From Dasypus novemcinctus (taxonomy: Eukaryota; Chordata; Mammalia; Cingulata; Dasypodidae), in the NCBI RefSeq assembly GCF_030445035.2, contig NC_080673.1:183191216-183255215 (forward strand): DNA of 64,000 nucleotides. Reading direction: 5' to 3'. Below are positions 1-11,394 of this stretch, piece after piece. Within the stretch, counting starts at the first letter, position 1. The number at the start of each line of letters is the position of its first letter. Made by a program: the position numbers and the translations under genes. The notes below the pieces were generated by a model, which saw only the letters and a list, made by a program, of their open reading frames with translations, searched no databases and was not told the DNA's origin.

Positions 1-544
1 GTTGCACGGGTGGTTGGGTTGGAATGATTCTTGTGGGTGAAACTTTAAATGCCCTTCAGTTCATCTCAGGGAAGCTCTACTCTGGGCAGGCACAGAGGAG
101 TCTCTGTCTGAGAAGGCACCCAGCGCCACCCAGCTCTGCCCTTCCAGGCAGGAAGCATTCCTGCCCTGGGTGCAGAAACCTTTGCGGCAAACTCTTTCCA
201 AGCAAGAGCCACCCAGAAGGCAGGGAAATGAGCGGGAGGTGACCTGAATTTATCTGGGGGAACAGGGAGAAGGGAGGAAGAGACTCTGCCCTGGTCTTAC
301 GAGCCTACAAGCACCTCAAGAGTTGGGAAACGTGACCTTTTCAAGCGAGGGAAGGAGCAGGATATGGAGTGGGAAAAACAGTTTCTCAGAAGGAAGTTCA
401 AATCTTTGGAAGCATTTACTTCTTGCCAGGATAGGTAAATTCCAAAGGCAAAGAGAACTCGAAGGCAATAAATAAGAGGAAATGGCCCTTCTGAAACTGC
501 CTCCTCCTCTTCTCTCCATTGAATGAAACACCGTCTTAGGAGGC
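1..544. other. Gene-less stretch, no recognisable element
   Basis: Mixed-composition sequence without a long ORF, splice-framed exon, poly(A) tail or terminal repeat that I can recognise. Short ORFs on both strands overlap each other and carry no family motif. Confidence 0.5.
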
Positions 545-785
545 GATGCCTGGGGATGAACCTGTGGGCACTAGAGTCAGACAGTCCTGAGCCAAACCCT
601 GCTGTGCCTTTTACTGATCTTGGGCACTTTCTGAACCTCTCTGAGCCTCGGTTTCCACATCTGCAAAATGGGAATAATGGTAGTAGCACTTCCCTTTGGG
701 GCTTACAGTCAGAGCTAAGTGCGTGTAAATCACTCAGCACAGGGCCTGGCACATTAAAAGGGCTCCATCGATGTTATGCATTTAC
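545..785 (+). repeat. MIR SINE (ancient)
   Basis: Runs through the MIR core in order: a degraded tRNA-related part with the CCTGAGCCAAACCC region, the 'CTCTGAGCCTCGGTTTCC...ATCTGCAAAATGGG' core at about 635-675, and the GGCCTGGCACATTAAA 3' part near 745. Highly diverged, as expected for a mammal-wide fossil SINE. Confidence 0.8.
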
Positions 786-1361
786 GAAGCAATTATTTTA
801 GCTTCCATAGCATGAGTGATTGATGGAGCTAGACGATTTCATTTAACTCGGTAATTTAATAAACTGAAGGTAAAAAAAAAATAATTCCTGAATTATCAAC
901 CCAGAACACAGCCTCTTCGGCGTGGCTGGACTGTTGCCAGGGCTATAGCAATGGGTGAGAGGCCGCTGCTTATTCCTAAGGGGACCGTCTCCGTGGGCAG
1001 TGTGTTGACAAGCCTAGTGATGAGATGCGGAGGGATAATGGGAATGATTGTCTTAAATTATTCGAATGGCTGGTCTGCAGATTAGAAATTAAATTTATCT
1101 GTAGGCAGGCCCCCGAAAGGGGTGGAATTAAGTCCAATAGGAGAAAACTGCAGGGAGCAGTCTCTGCTCAGAGTAAGCAGGCCCTTTTGTCCTTGAGAGC
1201 TGCCCAAAGAAAGAGGGGCTCTCCTGGAAGTGATGAGCTCCCTGATACGGGAGGCGACCGACCGTTCCTGAGCCGGGCGAGCCTCCTGGCAAACGTTAAG
1301 GGCTATGTCTGCGGAGTGGCTCATGGGTCCACAGGGCAGTCCTTGTCCTTCTCCCTTCCTT
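786..1361. other. Gene-less stretch, nothing recognised
   Basis: Contains an A-rich patch (about 870-885) but no repeat that I can name. A 114-codon ORF on the plus strand and a 113-codon ORF on the minus strand overlap antiparallel and resemble no family. Confidence 0.45.
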
Positions 1362-1490
1362 ACAGATGAAGCCTCGGGGGGAAGAAGTCCCTTGCCAGCT
1401 ATCACACAGCAGGAAGGGGGCACACCGCAGGATTAGAACCCAGCTCTTTTAACTCCAACCCAGTGCTCAGTCCACTAAGCCAGCCTCGGT
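1362..1490 (-). repeat. MIR SINE fragment
   Basis: Reads as antisense MIR: 'TTACAGATGAAGCC', a degraded 'GCTATCACACAGC' (consensus AAGGTCACACAGC), then 'GGATTAGAACCCAGCTC' and 'GTCCACTAAGCCAG' in the consensus order. Confidence 0.75.
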
Positions 1491-1504
1491 GATAGTGGGC
1501 GTCC

Positions 1505-1830
1505 ACCAAACTGGCTCATCGCTGGAGACCCTTGGGGAACTTTCGAACAATACAGATCCCTGGGCCTCACCCATGTTTACAGTTTTCCTAACTGGAATGA
1601 CAACCACTAAATCCAGGATGTAGTTCCTCCGGGATGGGGAGGGGCAGACTCCACGGCCGAAGGGTGTCCAGGCTCTCAGCTGTGTCCCTCAAGCCTGATC
1701 TCTTAAGCTGGGTGAAAGGTATAAACACGCAGTTGTATTAATCCGTACACCGTTTTTGAGGTCTATGTCATCATAAAAAACTTAAAGCTCCTCATCGATG
1801 CTGGAAGCTGCTTGGTTTGGGAACCACTAA
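1505..1830 (+). repeat. MER5-like DNA transposon fragment
   Basis: The left part (CCCTGGGCCTCACCC) and right part (TGATGCTGGAAGCTGC-like sequence followed by GGGAACCACT) match the two halves of a MER5-type hAT element, with unrelated or very diverged sequence between. Assignment is from memory of the consensus. Confidence 0.45.
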
Positions 1831-2744
1831 GTGGTCTCCAGGGTCTTTTCCTGCCCTGAAATTATCTGACCTAATTTGCTAGAGGGCAACTTCTATAGAT
1901 CTGCGTCTCTTTTCGGTAACTGTGCCCATTTCTCACTGGGTTGCACCAGTGTGCAGGTGTTAATGCAGCACCCATCAGCCGCTTCCCCAGCACAGGGAGG
2001 CCAAGGTTAGCGCGCCATGTGAATGCAGCTGCTTCAGGCCTTCCCGGGGCCATCAGTTCCCGCTGCTGAGCGGGAGCCCCGCAAGGTCCTTGGGTGGCCC
2101 CGTGTCAGGAAGGACGGCCGCTGGCAGCAGGAGGCACCGCCCGTGAGAGCGTGCCCCAACCCTGTCTTTAGGCAGTCGGTGCTAATCTGCTGCTGTCATA
2201 TTGGATTAAAGCGATGGCTGGTGGCAGGGCACAGGCAGACACGCAGCCGTCCCCGTGGACAGCTGGCTCCCCAGCTCTGAGGTCCGTGGGAGCTGCCGAA
2301 GCCCCGGCTGGCACATGCAGAGCAGGGCAGAAGCCCGGGCCCAGCTCTGGTCTGCGTGACGATGGGGCAGAACGAGCCGGGAGTCCGGGACAACCTCACG
2401 TGCCGCCCGCCCTGATTACTATTTACAAGCCGGGAGGCAAGGAGGCTTGCACAGGAATGAGGGTGCAGGTAATCCAGGTGTGGGGAAATCCACCCACAGT
2501 CCTCCAAGCTGTACCGAGTGCCTCAATATGCAGAACATTTAATGGCGTGGCTCTTCTATCATTGCTTAAACCAGCGATCTCAGAGTGGAGGTGAATGTAC
2601 CCCCAGTACACAAGATGACCCATGAGTGTGAGGGACGTAATGATTAGAACTTCTATTTCTAGTCTTGATATCTACTTTTCTATTTTACTTTATATTGTAG
2701 AACATATCTGTTTTATTCAACTCTCGGCATAAGAAGAGGTGATG
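1831..2744. other. Gene-less stretch, GC-richer centre
   Basis: About 2000-2420 is GC-richer and contains overlapping ORFs of 85-126 codons on both strands. None has a domain, signal peptide or splice context, so I do not call a gene. No repeat recognised. Confidence 0.4.
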
Positions 2745-2945
2745 TTATTGAGTTCTTTCTCCGTGCCAGGCAGTGTTCCAAGGGCTTACAGAAATCATTT
2801 CATTTAATCCCTGAAACAAACCTATAAAGTAGGTAGTGTTATTCTTCCCACTTTATGGGCACAGAAAGATCAAGCAATCCAATCAAGGTCACACAGCTGA
2901 CAAGTGCCCGAGTTGCTACAGAGTTTACAGTCATAACTACTACAT
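2745..2945 (-). repeat. MIR SINE
   Basis: Antisense MIR with 'CCGTGCCAGGCAGTGTTCC', 'ATTTCATTTAATCC', 'AAAGTAGGTAGTGTTATT' and 'AAGGTCACACAGCTGACAAG' in consensus order; nearly the whole element is covered. Confidence 0.85.
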
Positions 2946-3003
2946 GGTATCACTAATAAGTAAACATGTTGGGGCTGTGGGCTCAAGGATTTTTTTTTTT
3001 TTT

Positions 3004-3067
3004 AGTTTATTTCTGGACTTTCAATCATATTCCATTGATCTATATGCTATATGTAGAACCACAATCT
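3004..3067 (-). repeat. Old L1 fragment (antisense)
   Basis: Contains 'TATTCCATTGATCTATATG', a hallmark of antisense L1 ORF2-region sequence. It is cut off on the right by the SINE insertion that follows. Confidence 0.55.
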
Positions 3068-3080
3068 TTTTTTTAATTGT

Positions 3081-3408
3081 TCCCCTCCCCCAGGTGGCTC
3101 CCCTGTCTGTTTGATCATTGTTTTTTGTTTGATCATTGTCTGTTCATTGTTTGTTTGTTGTTTTTTCCTCATTGTCTGTTTTTTTGTTTTTTCTTTAGGA
3201 GGCACTGGGAACTGGACCCAGGACCTCCCATGTGGAAGGTGGGCATCCAACTGCTTGAGCCACATCTGCTCCCTGCTAGTTTATTTTTGCTCAGTGTCTG
3301 CTCCTTGTTTGTTTGTCTTCATAAGGAGGCACCAGGAACCAAACCCGGGACCTCCCATGAGGGAGGCAGGCGCTCAACTTCTTGAGCCTCATCCGCTCCC
3401 TGTTTTGT
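3081..3408 (-). repeat. Two-headed armadillo SINE
   Basis: Two tRNA-derived heads on the minus strand (about 3281-3403 and 3200-3275), each ending in the antisense head signature GAGCCACATCTGCTCCCTG or close to it. The T-rich tail at 3081-3199 is built of iterated TTGTTTGATCATTGTCTG-like units. Flanks TTTTTTAATTGT (left) and TTTTTTAACTGTA (right) are a probable target duplication, so the dimer seems to have been inserted as one unit. Confidence 0.8.
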
Positions 3409-3419
3409 TTTTTAACTGT

Positions 3420-3798
3420 ACTTGATCTAAAGGTATTTGATCAAAAGCAAAGTTTGGAGAACATTGGTAAGCTCAGATAAAATTAAATTAAAACTGTTTG
3501 CTGATTATCGGTGCATGAGAGCCCTTGCAGGAGGACGGACAGATAACAGGCTCTTCCAGGTCTTAGGCTGCCACTATGAGCTCAAGAGCTACTGGGGTTG
3601 TATCTTCCAAAGACCAGTCATTTATATGTCACCTTCACACTTTTTGCCACATCATCATCACTTTTGTCAATCAACTCACTTTTTAAAACTCAAACAATGG
3701 ATCTTAAAAATAAACATTGCCTCAGCGCTCTAAATGGAAAGCCAGCATTCCTTGCAGACTTGTCACCTTCTCATTACATAAGATTATTAAAAATTCTA
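3420..3798. other. Gene-less stretch, nothing recognised
   Basis: AT-rich sequence between two SINEs. A 98-codon plus-strand ORF is open here but has no recognisable domain and runs into the flank of the next SINE. Confidence 0.45.
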
Positions 3799-3810
3799 CT
3801 CCAAGGGTCT

Positions 3811-4209
3811 TTTTTTTTTTACTTATTTTATTTATTTCTCTCCCCATTGCCCTCCCCTGCCCATTGTCTGCTCTCTGTGTCCATTTGCTGTGTGTTCTTC
3901 TTTGTCTGCTTGTGTTCTTGCCAGTGGCACCGGGAATCTGTGTCTCTTTTTGTTGTGTCATCTTGCTGCGTCAGCTCTCCCTGTGTGCAGCACCACTCCT
4001 GGGTGGGCTGCACTTTGTTCGCGTGGGGCGGCTCTCCTTGCGGGGCGTGCTCCTTGCGCATGGGGCTTCCCTACGTGGGGGACACCTCTGCATGGCATGG
4101 CACTCCTTGCGCGGCAGCACTGCGCATGGGCCAGGAGGTCCTGGATTTGAACCCTGGACCTCCTATGTGGGTAAGTGGATGCTCTATCAGTTGAGCCACA
4201 ACCACTTCC
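3811..4209 (-). repeat. Long armadillo SINE, type A
   Basis: Full-length ~400 bp SINE in reverse: T-rich tail, body, then the antisense head CTATCAGTTGAGCCAC that I use to define type A. Flanked by CTCCAAGGGTCT (3799-3810) and CTCCAAGAGTCTT (4210-4222), a diverged target duplication. ORFs of up to 198 codons read through it and are artefacts of the repeat. Confidence 0.92.
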
Positions 4210-4239
4210 CTCCAAGAGTCTTGATTTTATAAAATAATG

Positions 4240-4435
4240 GCTAATATATATAAAGTGCTGTTCCAAATATTTGAGATAGATTGAGTGAATTACGGCTTCC
4301 AACCAACCTACCAGGCAGCCATTGGTGTTATCCTCATTTTACAAATGAGGGACAAAGACTTTCAATAACTCATGCAAGTTCACACAGCTAGTGAGGCAGA
4401 GGTAGGATTTGAACCCGGGCAGCCTGGCAGCAGGC
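4240..4435 (-). repeat. MIR SINE
   Basis: Antisense MIR with 'ATCCTCATTTTACAAATGAGG', 'GTTCACACAGCTAGTGAGGCAGAG' and 'GATTTGAACCCGGGCAGCCTGG' segments in order (each shown here only in part in the sequence). Confidence 0.8.
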
Positions 4436-4807
4436 TCGACATGTTTGCCAGCTATATCCACAGCAACGACGGTCACCCATAGCCCTTGGTGCACCAAGGG
4501 AGAGAGTTGAGTGGGGTGTATCCTTGAAACCTCAGGCTGGGGAGAGAGCTTCTAGGGACTGTGGGCCTTGCAGGGAGCATGGTGAGCCTGCACGGGGGCC
4601 TTGCTGGACTGGACTGCTCCTGAGGCTGAGCATCTGGGCAGTCCCTGCACTCTCCTCCTCCAACAGGTCAAGTACTCGACTCCCCTCCATCAGCAGGACA
4701 GACATGAACTTGGAGTAAGAATGTTGACCCAGGATCTTTTTTAAAAAATTTCCTTCTGGTTCCTAATACAACATCTGTGAACCCATTTAAAAGTTCAGTG
4801 GGGGCAA
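4436..4807. other. Gene-less stretch, nothing recognised
   Basis: No repeat signature or credible exon. A 64-codon ORF around 4524-4718 has no features. Confidence 0.45.
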
Positions 4808-4822
4808 CTATTACAGGTTCTT

Positions 4823-5250
4823 CTTTTTTTTTTTAAGATTTAGTCATTTATATATCTCGCCCCACCTCTCACCGCCCCTCCCCCCCCCCCCCCGGGTCTC
4901 TGTGTCTATTTGCTGCGTCTTCTTTGTCCACTTCTGTTGTTGTCAGCGGCACGGGAATCTGTGTTTCTTTTGTTGCGTCATCTTGTGTGTCAGCTCTCCC
5001 TGTGTGCCGGGCCATTCCTGGGCAGGCTGCACTTTTTTGGCGCTGGGTGGCTGTCCTTACATGGCGCACTCCTTGCGCATGGGGCTCCCCTACAGGGGGA
5101 CACCCCTGCATGGCAGGGCACTCCTTGCGCGCATCAGCACTGCGCATGGGCCAGCTCCACATGGGTCAAGGAGGCCCGGGCTTTGAACCGCGGACCTCCC
5201 ATGTGGTCCTAACCACTGGACGCCCAATCCACTGGGCCAAGTCTGCCGCC
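4823..5250 (-). repeat. Long armadillo SINE, type B
   Basis: Reverse-oriented full-length copy ending in CACTGGGCCAAGTCTGCC, the antisense head of type B. A poly(C) run near 4880 (poly(G) on the SINE strand) lies between body and AT-rich tail. Flanked by a perfect 15-bp duplication CTATTACAGGTTCTT (4808-4822 and 5251-5265). Confidence 0.95.
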
Positions 5251-5265
5251 CTATTACAGGTTCTT

Positions 5266-5999
5266 AAGCAAGAGAGAGATACAATGAAATCCCTGCTTTA
5301 GGTAGTCGAACTTGACCTAGGTGTCCACAGAGGAAGAGGAGCAGGAAGGGCACAGAAAGGCCCTGTGCTGGGATCACGGCAAGGAGATGGACAGTATTTG
5401 CTAAATCCCTGACTCAGATTGCTCAGGGGGACAGGGTACACTTACTAACAAGTGATCAGTCTTCCCCGCCACCGTAAAGAGCACCAACTGCCCTCTCACA
5501 GCAATAAGGAGCAATCCATGTCCACCAGGCAGGAAGGCAGGAAGCCAAAGGAGGGAGGGGACGGCAGAAGGAAACAGAACTGGCCAAGCCAGTCAGACCA
5601 AGACCTGGCCCAACCGCCTCCTGGCACCGTCAGGTAAGTTCCAGGGGGTTGACCCAAACTCTGCTTTTCCTCCCTGTCATAAGTAAATGAGAAAGGGGAA
5701 GAGCGAGGGGGTGGAAGGATTGAGGAAGGAGGCAACCTAATGGACTGACAATTAGGGGCACCAAAGCCGAGGAAGAAGGCAGGTGTTTGCCCCTTGAGAG
5801 CTCGCGAGAAGGCATTTGACTGAATCGTGACCCAGTTTCCATCCTCACCTCAGAACTCCCCAACTGGACAGACCCCTACATACCATCTGTCTGAAAGCAA
5901 CAAATCAGCACCAGTGGGAATAAGTCAAGGACTCTAGGAGATGAGAAATCATGCTCATTCCTGGAAGGAGAAATGGCAGAGGGGGCAGGAAAAGGGCTT
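5266..5999. other. Gene-less stretch, purine-rich centre
   Basis: A GA-rich patch around 5680-5730, otherwise nothing recognised. Overlapping 61-79 codon ORFs on opposite strands are low-complexity and not credible genes. Confidence 0.45.
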
Positions 6000-6200
6000 G
6001 GTCTGTGTTCAAACCTCAACTCACTTCTGAGCCTGGGGGTTTGGACAAGATGCTGAGACTCTTGTCAGTTTCTTCATCTGTAAAAGAGAGTCAGCCACAG
6101 CAGCCTCAGAGACTTGATTTGAACATTACATGAGAGGACACAAGTGAGACTATGTGGCACAGGGTCCCACACATGACGGATTCTCAATGTCTTCAATATT
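6000..6200 (+). repeat. MIR SINE (diverged)
   Basis: The sense MIR core is visible as 'CAGTTTCTTCATCTGTAAAA' and the 3' part as 'ATGTGGCACAGGGTCCCACACA'; spacing between them fits the consensus. Confidence 0.6.
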
Positions 6201-6341
6201 ATTATTCAAGTGAAGTGACTTTAACAAAGCAGCTGCCCATAATACATAGCGTGTTTTCTCCTCATCTGTCACCTGTCTTTAAACTTTCCTTGCCTGCTTG
6301 TGTATTTATTTGTCATCCAAAAGTTTTCAATATTTGTGCAC

Positions 6342-6793
6342 CGTATTAGTTTCCTAGGCTCCTTAAAGCAGATACCATGAAATGGGTTGGCTTAAACAAT
6401 GAGAATTTATTAACTTACAGTTTGAGGCTAAAAAAAGTGTCCAAATTAGGGCACCCTCAAGGTGATGCTTTCTTTCCAAAGACCAGCTGCCGGGGATTCT
6501 AGGTTCCTCTGCCAAATGGCCAGGCACATGGCGGCTTCTGCTGGTCTCGCCTTTCTCTCCTGGGTTATGTTGATTTCACCTTCTTCTTCCCTGGTTTTCT
6601 CTTAGTCTAAATTTATGTTCTCTTATAAAGGACTCCTGTAAAAGAAGTAAGACCCAGTCTGATTGAGGTGGGTCACACCTGCACAGAAGTAGCTTCATCA
6701 AAAGGTCCTACTTTCAATGGGTCCATACCCACAGGGAAGAGTTAATTTTAAGAACATGTTTTTCTGGGGTGTATAGACCTTCAGACCACCACA
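6342..6793 (-). mobile_element. Solo LTR, family 1, 5-bp duplication
   Basis: A 452-bp LTR in reverse. On its own strand it starts TGTGGTGGTCTGAAG and ends near CCTAGGAAACTAATAC. Flanked by a perfect TGCAC duplication (6337-6341 and 6794-6798). Length and sequence match the copy at 57225-57677. A 5-bp duplication and a MaLR/ERVL-like 3' terminus suggest ERV3/MaLR affinity. No internal region is attached. Confidence 0.88.
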
Positions 6794-8085
6794 TGCACTC
6801 AAATCTGTCCGTCTTTTCCTTTATGGTTTTTGGGTTTTGGGTCTTACATAACATTGTTTCCCAAATCCGTATTATAAAAATATTCTTCAATATTTTCTTC
6901 TAATATACTGCTATTGTTTTGTTTATATTTTTTTCTTTTTAATTCATGTGGTAATTCTTTATGGATATGGTATGAATAGTGATCTGGGTTTGTTTTTTCC
7001 TAATAGATAGTCAATTGTCCTAACATCATTAGATGAATGGTCCAGCCATTTCCCACCAAATCTCTTATTTATGCCTAGATCTGTTTCCAGATTCTCTATT
7101 CTTATCCAATTGATCAATTGTAACAATACCACAGTGTTGTAATCACAATAACTTTAGGGAAGATTTTGGTATCTGTACGGCAAGTCCCTCAGCCCTCATT
7201 ATTATTCTTTTTCACAAAGTTACTGGAATTCTTATGCATTTTCTCTTCCAGATGAATTTTAGAATCCATTTATTGAGTTCTATGAAAAACTGTGTTGACC
7301 TTCAGATTGAGATGACAGGGAGTGTATGTATTATTTGTGGACAATATTTATTTACATATTGAATCTTTCCTTCCCGGAGCATGAGCTGACTTTCCATTTA
7401 TTTAAATCTCCTTTGTGTATTTGAACATTCCTTAAAGTTTGTTTCTAATTTTTTGGTTTTGTTTTGTTTTGGTTAGTTTTGGTAGTTTAGTGTGGGGGAG
7501 TTTTTTTGGCATTTTAAAGTTGATTATTTTAGGTATTTTTTTTAAATCTGGGTTTTTTTAACATTGGTATTATATCCAGTGATCTTAATAAATTTTCATT
7601 AGTTTTCATTTTGTTTTGTTTTTCATTGATTATCTTGGCTTTTTCTCAGCAAATGATCATGTCTTGTGTAAATAACAAGTGTCATGTCTTCTCCTGCAAT
7701 ATTTTTACTTTTTTTTCCTGGTTTTATTACATTGGCCATAACCTGCCTTCTTTTGACTGGATTTTAGAATATCAAACACCTATAGTAACAATGGGGATCT
7801 TTGTCTCATTCCTGACCTTAATGGGAAACATTATAGCTTTCACCATTAATGTGATATTTTCTATATACTTATGAAAATACCCTTTACTAAATTAAGGAAG
7901 ATTATTTCTTTTCCCAACTTGCTAAGATTTTTAATCAGATATTAGCATTGATTTAAATAAATACCTTTTCAACACTTATTCAGATGATCCATAAACCTAT
8001 TATTGGAGAGGATTTCATTAATAGATTTCTTAATGTTGAATCATCTTTGAAGCCTGGGCACCCTATTGACTTTTTACTACACTGA

Positions 8086-8700
8086 AGGCGTTACGCCTCA
8101 AAGCAAGGCCTTTATGGATAACCAGAGATGGCATGAAGAAAACTTCAACATGAGAGTTAGGCAAACACATTTATTACGTCTGCAGAGGTAAGGAGCCAAG
8201 GCCAGTCCAAAGTGACTCAGACCCGACTCCCTGTGCTGCAGTTCCACTCTTGTTTAAACACCCAAGTTACTACTTAGCATTTGCTTTGATTATGCATTAG
8301 TTTTTATGCATATGGATGAACACACATAGCTGATTATATAATTGAATGATTAGTATGTTCAGGAAATCACGCTTGCACATATATTGCATGATCAAGAAAG
8401 GAGCGGATAACTCCACCCCAGGGTGGGAATTTTACTATGTTAATTAAGCAAGTTGAAGTGAGGACAGCAAGGGTCTGCTTCTGCGCAGGTCCGGCCAACT
8501 GGTTGAAGCTGGTTTTCATACTTCATTGCTTCAACAGGATGTTCTTAACCACCAAAAGCGGAATTTGGCCCAAAGAGAGGGTTGCATTTGATTACCTTCT
8601 GATTTACATACAATCTTTTCTTTGTATCCTAGCAACAGGGAGAAAAACAAGTTATTTTCAGGTATTCGGCCATCCTGCATCCATCAAAGGGTCAATTTGT
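8086..8700 (-). mobile_element. Probable solo LTR inside L1
   Basis: About 600 bp interrupts the antisense L1. Its left end is TGAAGGCG; on the minus strand there is an AATAAA (complement of 8168-8173) about 80 bp before the element's end, as in an R-U5 segment. The right boundary and a target duplication could not be found, so LTR identity is an inference from the insertion and the polyadenylation signal. Confidence 0.45.
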
Positions 8701-9064
8701 TCATGTCATATAGGATATTTGCATCTCCACTCACAAGTATATAGATCTATAGTTTTCCCTCTCCTTTTCTTTTGTACTGTCATCATCCTGTTTCATCATG
8801 TGATCAAGTAATGTTAGTCAGGCCAATGAGTTGGGAAGTTATCCATCTTTCTCTATGCTCTGGAATAATTTATATACTGTTTATAATAACACAAAGATCA
8901 CACAACAGGACTCTAAAATTGTTGGATCTGGTATCTTTTCAAGTTGGAGAGAGTAGGGCTGGGGAATAGACTTTCAAATACCTTTTTTCCTAGACTATTC
9001 AACTATTTGAATATTTGCTCTCTTTCCAGGAAAATTTAAATTTTTTCTGGGAAAATCACCCATT

Positions 9065-10540
9065 TCATCTTCATTTGAAGTATGTAATTCAACAGAGTTG
9101 TTAAACATGACCACAATCAATTTTAGAAAATTTTCATCACTCTCCCCAAAAATCTAGCAGTCACTAATCATTTCCTTCCAAACTGTCCAGCCTCAGGCAA
9201 CCACCGATCTCCTGTAAAAAATAGTATCATCTGCAGAGATAGTTTTACTTTTCCTTTCCAATCTGGATTCCTTTTGTTATTTTCTTTTTTCTTGTATAAT
9301 TGCCCTGGCTAGAACCTCCAGTACAATGTTGAGTGCAAGTGGCAGGAGTGGACATCCATGAATTACTCAGGATCTTAGGGATAAATCATTCAGTCTTTCA
9401 CCACTGAGTATGATGTTAGCTGTGGGTTGTAGGTTCTTTGTAAATATCCTTTATCAGGTTGAGGAAGTTCTTTTAATTTCTAGTTGCTGAGTCTTTTATT
9501 ATGAAAGGGTGTTGAATGGTTTTTCTGTATCTATTGAGATGATCAAGTGGTTTTGTCTTAGTCAATTGATATGACATATTACATTAATTGATTTTCAAAT
9601 GTTAAACCAACACTATATTCCTGGGATAAAGCCCACTTGTTCCATGATGAATAATTCTTTTTTTATTTGTTGATGGATTCAGTTGGCTAGTATTTTATTG
9701 AGAATATTTTGGCTCTATTCACTAACTATTTTCTTGTGATGTCCTTCTATGATTTTGGTTTGAGGCTAAAACTGGCCTCAAAGAATGAGTTGGGAAGTGT
9801 TCCCTTTCTTCTGTTTTTGGAAGAGTTTGTGAAGAAGTGATTTTAATTCTTCTTTAGATATTTGGTAGAATTCACCAATGAAGCTATATGGTGCTGAGGT
9901 TCTCCTTGCTGGAGGTTTTTTGATTACGAATTCGATCTCTTTCTTAAAAAACCTTTCCTAATAAAGGTCTTATTCAGATTTTCTATTTCTTCCTGAGACT
10001 TTTCAGTAGTTTGTGTCTTTCTAATATATAATTTGTCCATTTCATCTAAATTTTTTAACTTGTTGACATATAGTTGCCAACCATTTCCTCTTGTTTTTCA
10101 AATGTAGGAATTGAGGTTGTCAAAATATCCTCTCATGCTTTTCAAAATTCCTTTTTCATATTTTAAAATCTTCATCATCAAAAGGATTTATATCCTTTAT
10201 TTATTTCATATTTGGAATTGTTCCTGCTACTCTATGTGTTCTCATTTTTATGTTTTCTTACTGCTCCTTTTCTTTTTCTATTTTTCCTTTGATTGGATTG
10301 ACTATATTATGCCCCATTTCCCCACCACCACCACTTCTGGTTATGAAGTTATATATTCTACATTTGCTATTTTAATGATTACTCTTAAATTTTAAAAACA
10401 CAAGTTTTCCATAAATACCAAAAAATCATATTTGTACCACCACTTTGAATAGAAGAGCAAACTTCACAGTTTCATATTTGTCCACATTAAACAACCTCCC
10501 ATTAAATATAGATTAACCGTTTTTATTCATCATTACATAG
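9065..10540 (-). repeat. Second antisense old L1, internally rearranged
   Basis: Starts with antisense L1 3'-UTR-type sequence (TGACCACAATCAATTTTAG, about 9105-9125), then jumps to ORF2 reverse-transcriptase region in antisense (ATCATCTGCAGAGATAG..., GAGTATGATGTTAGCTGTGG, CCTGGGATAAAGCCCACTTG, CTGGCCTCAAAGAATGAGTT). It covers some of the same L1 coordinates as the neighbouring copy, so it is a separate insertion with an internal deletion. The last 400 bases are AT-rich and only weakly L1-like. Confidence 0.65.
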
Positions 10541-10553
10541 ATTTAACATTAAC

Positions 10554-10911
10554 TTTTTTTTATATCCCCTCCCCTTTGTGGCTTTTTGCATGCTGTCCAC
10601 TCTCTGTGTCCATTTGCTGTGCATTCTTCTGTGTATTTATTTATTTAACTTATTTCCCCTCCCCCCTTGCAGCTTGCTTGCTGTCTGCTCTCTGTGTCCA
10701 TTCACTGCACACTATTCTGTGTTTGGTTTTTTTTGCTTGTCTCCCTTTTTGTTGCATCACCTTGCTGAGTCGGCTCTCCGTGATGCTTGTGGGCCGGCGG
10801 CTCTCCACGATGTGCGGGCGAGCCTGCCTTCACAAGGAGATCCAGGGACGTGAACCCAGGGCCTCCCACATGGTAGACGGGAGCCCAACTGATTGAGCCA
10901 CAGCCGCTTCC
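10554..10911 (-). repeat. Armadillo SINE, type C (shortened body)
   Basis: Reverse copy whose head reads ACTGATTGAGCCACAGCCGCTTCCC in antisense across 10888-10911 but whose body is shorter and different from types A and B: it carries a GGGCCGGCGGCTCTCCACGA segment. The tail region holds two partial copies of the CTCTCTGTGTCCATT segment. Related copy at 46114-46395. Flanks TAACATTA / TAATATT are a possible short duplication. Confidence 0.8.
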
Positions 10912-11394
10912 CTAATATTCTCCACCCTTCGGACCCATTCTCTGCTCTTGCACACTTAGCTCCGTGCCAGGCAGCCGACCCATCTGGACTGAATCACATA
11001 GGCTCCCTTGCCCACTGGCTTTTGTGATTGGGTTTGGCAAATGGGAGGTACTTGCCAGAGACTGCAGGGCAGGAAGAGAGAGGTCAAGGCATTTCCTCCC
11101 TGCTCCTTCCATGCTCTGATGCTGTGTTTCTGGAAGTGATGAGATCTGTCCATGTATACGACTCCTGCCAGGTGGCCCTTCCCCATTTCCCCAGCTCTCC
11201 CCAACCTCTAGCATTATCGTGCTCCCCTCCCAGCCCATGGGCAGTATCAGCTTCCTGCTGTTGTCAGTCTCTAGGTGCCCCACCATCCTTTGATGACTCC
11301 CTCAACTCTACCCACATCTCTGCGAAGTAGTCCCTTCATAAAGGTTTCTTCATTTGAACCTTCTGAATTCAGGACTTTTTCTTGCCAGATCCCA
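10912..11394. other. Gene-less stretch, nothing recognised
   Basis: Opposed ORFs of 124 and 100 codons overlap antiparallel at 10912-11330 without recognisable motifs. No repeat signature until the L1 3' end begins near 11395. Confidence 0.45.

Larger units (their letters stand above)
6270..9000 (-). repeat. Old L1, antisense, split by two LTRs
   Basis: Antisense L1 pieces at about 6270-6341, 6799-8085 and 8705-9000. Landmarks: 'GTCATCCAAAAGTTTTCAA' before and 'CTGTCCGTCTTTTCC' after the first LTR, 'TAGTCAATTGTCCTAACA', 'ACCACAGTGTTGTAATCAC', 'CTCATTCCTGACCTTAATG', then 'CCAATGAGTTGGGAAG'. Order follows the L1 minus strand. All frames are closed, so the element is dead. The TGCAC duplication at the first LTR shows that it landed inside this L1. 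Confidence 0.75.

Noticed and set aside
3081-3408. CRISPR-like or satellite array because of repeated TTGTTTGATCATTG units
   Set aside because: The units are the tail of a SINE, irregular in length, without spacers; the genome is mammalian.
8086-8700. Host promoter or enhancer inside the L1
   Set aside because: The interruption of L1 and the AATAAA position fit an LTR better; no evidence for host function.
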